DNA of 7,798 nucleotides, taken from positions 1 through 7,798 of the forward strand of contig JAUVBP010000051.1 in assembly GCA_030591125.1 (NCBI GenBank), read 5' to 3'. Under the pieces are notes generated by a model, which saw only the letters and a list, made by a program, of their open reading frames with translations, had not been told where the DNA came from and made no database searches. This DNA is from Candidatus Woesearchaeota archaeon. GTDB taxonomy: Archaea; Nanobdellota; Nanobdellia; Woesearchaeales; UBA11576. The position numbers and the translations under genes are program-made. Positions 1 to 4,570 of the stretch are shown here, piece by piece. Every line of letters starts with the position of its first letter. Within the stretch, counting starts at the first letter, position 1.

Positions 1-1
1 G

Positions 2-508
2 CGCAGGGGTTTCATACTGCCAGACCGCAGGTCGCGCGAGTTCAACGCAGCGCTGAAGCTGCCGATAGATTTCAGCGTGCTTGGGAATGCACGTTATCTT
101 GTCCTGATTGATGATTCCATAGTCAGGGGTGATACTTCAAGGAGCCTTGTCACCCGTATCAGGCGAGAGTGTACTAAACGCAATCTACCTCTCGAGAAAG
201 TATATTTTGCCTCGCTTGCCCCTCCAAATATACATCCTTGTGTGTATGGTATTGACATGTCAGTGCTGAAGGAGCTTATTGCCGGTAAGCTGGGCAGCGT
301 TGATGCCGTGCGTCAGTACATAGGTGTAGACATGTTGCTTTACAATGCTGTGCCTACACTTGGAACTGTCTTGTCGAAGCTGAAAGGGATTGAGTCACCT
401 ACTTATTGTGATGCCTGTTTCTCAGGGAAGTACCCTACAGACCTGAGTCCGCAGGATATATTGATGATCAGACAGGAGCGTCTGGGTGACAAGGGCAGCG
501 ATTATTAG
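2..508 (+). CDS. purF: Amidophosphoribosyltransferase, C-terminal part (5' end outside window)
   Basis: PurF makes 5-phosphoribosylamine from PRPP and glutamine, the first step of de novo purine synthesis, in the cytoplasm. The frame is open from base 2, so the start and the N-terminal glutaminase domain lie upstream; the GTG at 77 is internal. The visible part begins with a segment like the family's FILP...SRE.NAALK stretch. It continues with the PRPP-binding motif VLIDDSIVRGDTSR, then PCVYGID and CDACFSGKYP near the end. The Cys of PCVYGID and the CxxC of CDACFSGKYP correspond to Fe-S ligands of Bacillus-type PurF, so a cluster-bearing enzyme is likely (inference from family knowledge). The residue after VRG is Asp where many bacterial enzymes have Thr; this position varies in the family. 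The gene ends in TAG at 506-508, followed by a T-rich stretch (518-526). Identification is firm. Confidence 0.95.
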   Translation, partial: RRGFILPDRRSREFNAALKLPIDFSVLGNARYLVLIDDSIVRGDTSRSLVTRIRRECTKRNLPLEKVYFASLAPPNIHPCVYGIDMSVLKELIAGKLGSVDAVRQYIGVDMLLYNAVPTLGTVLSKLKGIESPTYCDACFSGKYPTDLSPQDILMIRQERLGDKGSDY

Positions 509-554
509 TCTTCCATGTCTTTTTCTGCATTATGAGTGATTTATCCGGAGCAAC

Positions 555-566
555 TTTCTTAAAGAG
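555..566 (+). promoter_or_regulatory. Probable TATA box for the lipoprotein-HAD unit
   Basis: The sequence TTTCTTAAAGAG has CTTAAAG centred at 561, which is 26 nt before the ATG at 587. That is the archaeal TATA-to-start distance for a leaderless transcript. No good Shine-Dalgarno precedes 587, which fits. The box is weaker than those at 2086 and 4541, so this is moderate evidence only. Confidence 0.45.
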
Positions 567-586
567 AATTTATTGCATCTATATTG

Positions 587-1315
587 ATGTCTTTCCGACC
601 TACTTCGCTAAAGGACAGAGTTAGAGCCATCTCACTCGTAGGGATTCTTGCTGCTGTGCCTATGTATTCTTGCGCCACTTCGCAGAGTGTTCAAGAGCAA
701 GTAGCTGTAACGCCAGAGGTGTCGCAGCCCGCACCTGTTGCAACTGAACCAGTAATGCTGGAAGAGTGCAATCCTGAGATTGGTGCCGCAGACTATCTTG
801 AAGCTGGTTTCGAATACATACAGAAAAATGCAGTTAAAGAAGCTACACATTCTTTTGGATGTGCTGTATCTACAGGGTATCTGAATGATGCAGGGTCAGC
901 TCTTGCATACTGGCATATCGCTGCGGGGCATAGTGACTTGGGACATATGGACGAGGCTTGCGAAGCTTTCACTGCATTCATCCTGTACGCTTCTGATCTG
1001 CTTGAAGAGCGGGCAGAGAGGAGCAATGACTTTGTCACGAATTTCAGTCTTGAAGAGAAGCTTGATCAGGCACGTGCGACAATCTCTGTGGAGTGGGCAA
1101 AGAGGTCTTCTTACTTCGGCCGCTCAGAGGATTCCCCGATACCTGTACACAATGAGGATGAGATGCAGCTCTTCTTCAGTTACCTCCATGATTGTTTCTT
1201 CAAGTCTTTTGACCGGAACCCGATATCTGAGGGAAGCAATATAGAACGCATATTATATGAGTGCAGGGAAGATGGTGGCTCTGAAGAGTATTTTTTTGAT
1301 TTCTTGGATAGATGA
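587..1315 (+). CDS. Secreted lipoprotein-like protein with TPR-like helices, unknown function
   Basis: I do not recognise a named family. The 242-residue protein starts with a basic segment (K9, R11, R13), then a hydrophobic stretch (about residues 15-27) ending MYSC with Cys at 29. This resembles a lipoprotein or Sec signal peptide, although Tyr before the Ser-Cys is not a standard lipobox. Residues 30-58 are rich in Pro, Val, Glu and Gln and look like a flexible tether. Residues about 67-135 have the alternating small and aromatic pattern of two TPR-like helical pairs (AxxxLEAGFEYIQKN, then ALAYWHIAAGHSDLG...). The C-terminal part is acidic with several Cys (for example DCFF, YEC). I prefer the ATG at 587 over TTG at 584 because of the TATA box spacing. 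The HAD gene follows after 10 nt, so the two are probably co-transcribed. An anchored, extracytoplasmic scaffold or binding protein is a guess. Confidence 0.75.
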   Translation: MSFRPTSLKDRVRAISLVGILAAVPMYSCATSQSVQEQVAVTPEVSQPAPVATEPVMLEECNPEIGAADYLEAGFEYIQKNAVKEATHSFGCAVSTGYLNDAGSALAYWHIAAGHSDLGHMDEACEAFTAFILYASDLLEERAERSNDFVTNFSLEEKLDQARATISVEWAKRSSYFGRSEDSPIPVHNEDEMQLFFSYLHDCFFKSFDRNPISEGSNIERILYECREDGGSEEYFFDFLDR

Positions 1316-1325
1316 TAGAAGGACC

Positions 1326-1955
1326 ATGACCAAGAAGATTGAAGCGGTGGTGTTTGACCTTTATGGTACTCTTCTGCACGTGACTGATGAGCGGAAGCCA
1401 TATAGCAGGATGTTCAGGAGGTTATCATTATCACTATACTTCAATAGGGTGAGCAGGTCTGAAGTCAGGAAGATCTGTCTTACTGAAGACTTACCTTCCC
1501 TTTCTGATGTGGTCAGTAGAGTCCTGCCAAAAAAGCAGGGTTTTGACACAGGGAAATATGAGGTGGATGTCGCCCGGGAAGTCGGTTCTGTTGAACTGTA
1601 CTCAGATACGATTGAGACGCTGGATAAGCTGAAAGGAAGAGGACTCAAGTTAGGATTGGTATCTAACCTGGCTTCACCATACAAAGAGCCGTTTTTTAGG
1701 TTGGGGCTGGATGAGTTCATACAGCATACAGTGTTCTCTTGTGATGTGGGTATGCAGAAACCTGAGCAGGGAATATATGCTGAGGTATTGGATATGCTGG
1801 GAGTCCCTGCAGAGAATGTCCTGATGGTCGGTGATAAGCTGATGGATGATGTCTTGGGACCGGCTTCAGCAGGGATGGGATCACTCTTTCTGGACAGGGA
1901 TAATTCTACTGATTATCTGAGAAGGATACAGACGCTGTCACAGCTGGATTGTTGA
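1326..1955 (+). CDS. HAD-superfamily hydrolase (haloacid dehalogenase-like)
   Basis: This is a 209-residue cytoplasmic hydrolase, probably a small-molecule phosphatase; the substrate cannot be read from the sequence. All four HAD motifs are present: nucleophile motif FDLYGT (D11, T15), motif II Ser (VSN, S113), motif III Lys (GMQKPE, K145), and motif IV GDKLMDD (D170, D174). The second motif-I Asp is replaced by Tyr, as in the haloacid dehalogenase branch, so a non-phosphatase activity is possible. The stretch between motifs I and II (about residues 20-95) is the expected helical cap of subfamily I. ATG at 1326 is chosen because MTKKIEAVVFDLYGT gives the normal HAD N-terminus and AGAAGGA (1317-1323) is a plausible ribosome site. 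An in-frame start at 1257 would add 23 atypical residues and overlap the upstream gene. It is the second gene of a two-gene unit. Confidence 0.9.
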   Translation: MTKKIEAVVFDLYGTLLHVTDERKPYSRMFRRLSLSLYFNRVSRSEVRKICLTEDLPSLSDVVSRVLPKKQGFDTGKYEVDVAREVGSVELYSDTIETLDKLKGRGLKLGLVSNLASPYKEPFFRLGLDEFIQHTVFSCDVGMQKPEQGIYAEVLDMLGVPAENVLMVGDKLMDDVLGPASAGMGSLFLDRDNSTDYLRRIQTLSQLDC

Positions 1956-1993
1956 TTTTCTCCTTTGCAAGCAATAGGGTATGAAAATCAACA
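1950..1993 (+). repeat. 11-bp inverted repeat at the end of the HAD gene
   Basis: TGTTGATTTTC (1950-1960) is perfectly complementary to GAAAATCAACA (1983-1993), with a 22-nt loop. The left arm contains the stop codon of the HAD gene. As RNA it could form a 3'-end hairpin that protects or terminates the upstream mRNA. It competes with two other pairings in the same spacer, so the structure actually formed is uncertain. Confidence 0.6.
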
Positions 1994-2057
1994 CCAACGA
2001 CCACGGAGATATGGTTTTATGTGTTGGCTGTATTGCGACACATACCCTGTAGCTTGC
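1967..2057. repeat. 17-nt near-perfect inverted repeat in the spacer
   Basis: Bases 1967-1983 (GCAAGCAATAGGGTATG) and 2041-2057 (CATACCCTGTAGCTTGC) pair at 15 of 17 positions, enclosing 57 nt. Inside it, CAACAC (1989-1994) pairs with GTGTTG (2021-2026) and ACCA (2000-2003) with TGGT (2012-2015). This arrangement overlaps and excludes the 1950-1993 hairpin. It suggests either a folded RNA or a degenerate transposon-like element; the sequence alone does not say which. Confidence 0.6.
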
Positions 2058-2073
2058 TACGGGGTCGTTGATT
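1987..2073. repeat. Inverted-repeat-bounded element A with CTTG hairpin
   Basis: The left edge AATCAACACCAACGACC (1987-2002, plus A at 1986) mirrors the right edge GGTCGTTGATT (2063-2073); CAACGACC/GGTCGTTG pairs perfectly over 8 bp. Near the right edge CCC-T-GTAG-CTTG-CTAC-GGG (2045-2063) forms a compact hairpin with a CTTG loop, a very stable tetraloop type in RNA. Landmarks ATCA.CACCAAC, GGA.GATA, GTAT.GC and CCCT followed by a CTTG-loop hairpin recur in the same order in the spacer at 3330-3487, suggesting a shared origin. It could be a small RNA gene, an mRNA-end structure or a non-autonomous mobile-element relic. Confidence 0.5.
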
Positions 2074-2085
2074 CTTATGGTTAAA

Positions 2086-2093
2086 TTTATAAA
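2086..2093 (+). promoter_or_regulatory. TATA box of the methyltransferase-kinase gene
   Basis: TTTATAAA is a consensus archaeal TATA box preceded by an A/T-rich, BRE-like GGTTAAA. Its centre (2089.5) is 26-27 nt before ATG 2116, predicting transcription from the start codon itself. This spacing decides the start of the gene. Confidence 0.75.
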
Positions 2094-2115
2094 TGCGTCT
2101 TGTTTGGTCTGTGTC

Positions 2116-3288
2116 ATGATATATGCACCTGCAGAAGACTCGTATCTTATCCAGAAAGAGATCCAGCGCCTGGCCAAAGGCAAGGTGCTTGAGATAGGGA
2201 TAGGTTCTGGGATACTGTCTGAGACTGCTGCCAAGCTCAAGGGTGTTACATCTGTGCTTGGTGTTGACATCAAGAAAGAGGCTGTAGCGCATTGCAAGGC
2301 AGAAGTGAAGAGCAAGAGATGCAAGTTCCTGGTATCTGACCTGTTCGGAAAGGTGCCTAAGCAGAAGTTTGATACTATAATATTCAATCCACCTTACCTT
2401 CCTGAGCAGGAGGGTGAGCTATGGGAGCTGCAGACAGATGTTTCAGGAGGCAAGCATGGTTATGAGGTTGTTGATCGTTTCCTTTCTTCTGTCAATGATT
2501 TTCTTACTGACAAGGGTGTTGTGCTGTTGCTTTTTTCAACATTGACGGGAAAGTCAAAAGTGGAAGAGTTTATCGCTCAGAACATGATGGAGTATGATGA
2601 GTTGAGCAAGCTCAAGATCGCATGGGAGCAGCTGTTTGTCTATCGTATAAAGAAGAGCAAGCTGCGGAAGACATTTGAGAAGAAAGGGGTCAAGAGTCTG
2701 CGTGCGTTCAACAGGGGACATCGTGGGATCATCTACACAGGGAAGCTCAAGGCAAAGAAGATTGCGATAAAGGTACAGCGCACTGACATCGACGCGAAAG
2801 ATACTGTGGATAATGAGGTCAAGCAGCTCAGGGTATTGAACCGGAAAGGTATAGGGCCAAAAGTCATATTCTCGGGAAAGGATTATTTTGCCTACAATTT
2901 TGTCGAGGGCGATTTTATATTCGATTATATCGACAGGAAGGATGTCAAGAAAGCTGATGTGATCAAGGTATTGGTGGACGTGTTCGAGCAGATGTATGTG
3001 CTTGACCATCTCAAGCTGAATAAGGAAGAGATGCACCATCCTGTGAAGCATGTTGTCGTCGGCAAGAAGAATAAGGTCACACTCCTGGATTTTGAGCGGT
3101 GCAAGCCCAGGAATAAGGTGCATAACGTGACCCAGTTCTGCCAGTTCGTGATTTCAGGACGGATGTTGCCTCATCTGCAGAGGCATAACCTGAAGATAAG
3201 CATGCTCGACATGCTGAAGCTCTCGAAAGGATATTCCAGACACAAGACGCGTGAGAACTTCGAGAATATATTGGGACTTCTTAAGTAG
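2116..3288 (+). CDS. Fusion of Mtq2/HemK-like glutamine methyltransferase and COG2112 Ser/Thr kinase-like domain
   Basis: This is a 390-residue, two-domain cytoplasmic protein. Residues 1-178 are a class I SAM methyltransferase of the HemK/Mtq2 type: YAPAEDSYL at the start, SAM loop LEIGIGSG (25-32), acidic D51, and catalytic NPPYLP (91-96), which marks N5-glutamine methylation. Its usual target is the GGQ glutamine of release factor aRF1 (family knowledge). The domain ends in EQLFVYRI, as single-domain Mtq2 proteins do. Residues from about 183 match the archaeal COG2112 kinase-like family: Gly-rich GHRGIIYTGKL (201-211), IAIK Lys K219, E234, RVLNRKGIGPK (239-249), EEMHHPVKHVVV in place of a catalytic loop, then metal-binding LLDFERC and HNVTQF. 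There is almost no linker. ATG 2116 is chosen over 2068 from the TATA spacing and family N-terminus. Substrate of the kinase half is unknown. Confidence 0.9.
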   Translation: MIYAPAEDSYLIQKEIQRLAKGKVLEIGIGSGILSETAAKLKGVTSVLGVDIKKEAVAHCKAEVKSKRCKFLVSDLFGKVPKQKFDTIIFNPPYLPEQEGELWELQTDVSGGKHGYEVVDRFLSSVNDFLTDKGVVLLLFSTLTGKSKVEEFIAQNMMEYDELSKLKIAWEQLFVYRIKKSKLRKTFEKKGVKSLRAFNRGHRGIIYTGKLKAKKIAIKVQRTDIDAKDTVDNEVKQLRVLNRKGIGPKVIFSGKDYFAYNFVEGDFIFDYIDRKDVKKADVIKVLVDVFEQMYVLDHLKLNKEEMHHPVKHVVVGKKNKVTLLDFERCKPRNKVHNVTQFCQFVISGRMLPHLQRHNLKISMLDMLKLSKGYSRHKTRENFENILGLLK

Positions 3289-3310
3289 TTTTTACAGATT
3301 TATCTTTTTC
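3289..3310 (+). terminator. T-rich terminator after the fusion gene
   Basis: Two TTTTT runs (3289-3293 and 3305-3309) follow the TAG stop directly. Archaeal RNA polymerase terminates at such runs without needing a hairpin. Element B starts only 20 nt later, so a read-through transcript would include it. Confidence 0.5.
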
Positions 3311-3329
3311 TACCTGTATCTTCACATTA

Positions 3330-3487
3330 TCAGCACCAACACCATTGCCTAGCGAGTTATCAGGAAGATAGTGTGCACAGTATCGCAGTTCCCTTCAATC
3401 TTGATTGAAGGCCAGCGCCTACGGGGAAAGCGTGAGCGAAACGTAGCAGTGGGTGAATAGTCAACGAGCGCAAGGTGTTGGTGCTGT
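3330..3487. ncRNA. Candidate structured RNA or inverted-repeat element B
   Basis: CAGCACCAACACC (3331-3343) and GGTGTTGGTGCTG (3474-3486) are perfect complements over 13 bp; after one bulged A (3344), TTGC (3345-3348) pairs with GCAA (3470-3473). The interior has palindrome TGTGCACA (3372-3379), hairpin CCTTCAAT-CTTG-ATTGAAGG (3392-3411), and CTACG/CGTAG (3419-3423/3442-3446) closing GGGGAAAGCGTGAGCGAAA. The segment is clearly richer in G and C than its flanks and has no plausible protein. I checked for hallmark sequences of RNase P RNA, SRP RNA, 5S rRNA and tRNA and saw none. Shared landmarks with 1987-2073 suggest one family. Strand and whether it is transcribed are not known; a mobile-element relic is the main alternative. 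Confidence 0.5.
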
Positions 3488-3570
3488 CCGAGCGCGGTGG
3501 TGCTGGTGCGGGTTGGACTTAGGAAGCTGTTATTGACATTTATTTCTTTAGTCCCCCTCCTGAGACAGCG
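3488..3570. other. GC-rich tail beyond element B, no gene
   Basis: The stretch contains a degenerate copy of the element B right arm (GGTGGTGCTGGTG at 3496-3508 versus GGTGTTGGTGCTG). GTCC (3486-3489) can pair with GGAC (3515-3518), and GGACT (3515-3519) alternatively with AGTCC (3550-3554). It may belong to the same folded element. I see no coding sequence or known RNA in it. Confidence 0.3.
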
Positions 3571-3575
3571 CATTC

Positions 3576-3586
3576 TTTTATACTAT
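3576..3586 (+). promoter_or_regulatory. Probable TATA box of pyrF
   Basis: TTTTATACTAT is a good TATA-like box. A start site about 26 nt downstream would fall near 3606, leaving a leader of about 20 nt that contains the Shine-Dalgarno sequence. This differs from the leaderless arrangement of the neighbouring genes. Confidence 0.55.
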
Positions 3587-3613
3587 TCCTCAGCGTTTCT
3601 CTCTAATAACGAT

Positions 3614-3620
3614 AAGGGTG
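3614..3620 (+). promoter_or_regulatory. Ribosome binding site of pyrF
   Basis: AAGGGTG, followed by ATACA, lies 5 nt before ATG 3626 and resembles the archaeal GGTGAT-type Shine-Dalgarno. It fixes the start at 3626; the in-frame extension up to 3497 runs through non-coding repeat sequence. Confidence 0.55.
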
Positions 3621-3625
3621 ATACA

Positions 3626-4495
3626 ATGACATTCAGAGAGAGATGGTTAACAGCAGTAGATAAGAATAATTCAGTCTTATGTGCAGGTCTTGATCCTGCA
3701 GAGTTCAATATGGGACGGGGAGAGAAAGGACTTGCTGAAGGGGTGTATTTGGTAGATTGGGCTCTTGATTACGTCGAGGCTGTAGCACCTTACTGCGCGG
3801 CACTCAAGCCGAATACGCAGTACTGGAAATGGGATTATGCTGTGCTTGAGGAGATCGCGAAGAACGCACAGGACATGGGTCTTGTCGTGATAGAGGATGC
3901 AAAGTACGCAGACATAGGGTCCACTAATGATGCAGGTCTATTTCAATCTGAAGGTATAGGTGTGGACGCAGTCACTTACTCGCCTTTCGCAGGCAACATG
4001 GAAGAAGCAGTCACTCAAGCTCATGCAAGGGATCTTGGCCTGATATCGATGTGTCTCATGAGTAATCCTGAGTATGAGGATGAGAAGAACAGTCTGAAGC
4101 CAGTAGTGGATGCTGATTATAATCTCCCTGATGTTATTCTTACAAGGGGCGGAACAAGATACGTCAAGCAGTACATGAAGCTCGCGCATGACGCAGAGAA
4201 ATATGGTGTCGATGCTCTTGTGATTGGTGCTCCGAGCACAAAGAACCACCTGACTGATGACGAGATAAGTAATGCGCGTAGGTACGGTGGTGACAAGATG
4301 CTTGTCCTCATGCCTGGTGTAGGTGCACAAGGCGGTGAGGCAGAGAAGATATGGGCACACTTCGCTCCTGAGAATGTGATAGTGAATGTGGGTAGGGGAT
4401 TGATGTTCCCTAACGGTTCGAACACGACGAATGATGAGCACGCAGCCACAGCAAAGCACTATCAGGAGATGCTGAATGAGCTTAGAGGAGTTTGA
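3626..4495 (+). CDS. pyrF: Orotidine-5'-phosphate decarboxylase, long (type 2) form
   Basis: PyrF converts OMP to UMP, the last step of de novo UMP synthesis, in the cytoplasm. The 289-residue product is a TIM-barrel with the family signatures CAGLDP (19-24), LKPNTQYW (60-67) and EDAKYADIGST (90-100). The catalytic Lys-Asp-Lys-Asp set is visible as K61, D91, K93 and D96. The phosphate-binding end appears as MPGVGAQGGEA and VNVGRGLMFP near the C-terminus. At 289 residues it is longer than the ~210-230-residue form usual in many archaea, and KPNTQYW and DAKYADIGST fit the type 2 subgroup also known in actinobacteria, myxobacteria and haloarchaea. It stands alone, without other pyrimidine genes nearby, with its own promoter and ribosome site and a strong T-rich terminator. 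Confidence 0.95.
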   Translation: MTFRERWLTAVDKNNSVLCAGLDPAEFNMGRGEKGLAEGVYLVDWALDYVEAVAPYCAALKPNTQYWKWDYAVLEEIAKNAQDMGLVVIEDAKYADIGSTNDAGLFQSEGIGVDAVTYSPFAGNMEEAVTQAHARDLGLISMCLMSNPEYEDEKNSLKPVVDADYNLPDVILTRGGTRYVKQYMKLAHDAEKYGVDALVIGAPSTKNHLTDDEISNARRYGGDKMLVLMPGVGAQGGEAEKIWAHFAPENVIVNVGRGLMFPNGSNTTNDEHAATAKHYQEMLNELRGV

Positions 4496-4534
4496 TTTCT
4501 TTTATTTTCTTTATTTTTCTTTATTTTTCTTCCC
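4496..4534 (+). terminator. Long T-rich repeat terminator after pyrF
   Basis: Directly after TGA, the strand is almost purely pyrimidine, with repeated TTTATTTTTC-like units; the 10-base unit at 4511-4520 is repeated exactly at 4521-4530 and nearly at 4501-4510. Multiple T runs on the non-template strand are the intrinsic termination signal of archaeal RNA polymerase. It insulates pyrF from the MATE promoter that starts a few bases later. Confidence 0.75.
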
Positions 4535-4547
4535 CAAACCTTTATAA
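4535..4547 (+). promoter_or_regulatory. BRE and TATA box of the MATE operon
   Basis: TTTATAA (4541-4547), preceded by the BRE-like CAAACC, is centred 27 nt upstream of ATG 4571. This is the classic spacing for a leaderless archaeal transcript starting at or next to the initiation codon. Confidence 0.8.
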
Positions 4548-4570
4548 CTGACCCTTCCTGATTCTAGGAT

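Noticed and set aside
1257..1325. N-terminal extension of the HAD protein from 1257
   Set aside because: It would overlap the upstream gene by 59 bases and add residues unlike HAD proteins; ATG 1326 has a ribosome site and the expected N-terminus.
1938..2387. 149-codon minus-strand open frame covering the spacer and the start of the methyltransferase gene
   Set aside because: Antisense to a well-supported gene, composition is not protein-like, and its end overlaps the structured spacer.
3424..3446. GGGGAAAGCGTGAGCGAAACG resemblance (in part) to the GAAAGCGTGGGGAGC segment of 16S rRNA
   Set aside because: Only a short partial match; the flanking rRNA sequence (ATTAGATACCC) is absent.
3330..3560. 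RNase P RNA, SRP RNA, 5S rRNA or a tRNA in the GC-rich spacer
   Set aside because: None of the diagnostic cores of these RNAs is present (for example GAGGAAAGTCC, GGAAGG with AGCAGC, or a T arm).
3349..3573. 74-codon minus-strand open frame across element B
   Set aside because: It lies over the inverted-repeat element, has low-complexity arginine/threonine-rich composition and no ribosome site or recognisable motif; the symmetry of the DNA explains the open frame.
3938..4459. 173-codon minus-strand frame antisense to pyrF
   Set aside because: Shadow of pyrF: rich in Cys, His and Arg, with no domain; the pyrF motifs on the plus strand are unambiguous.
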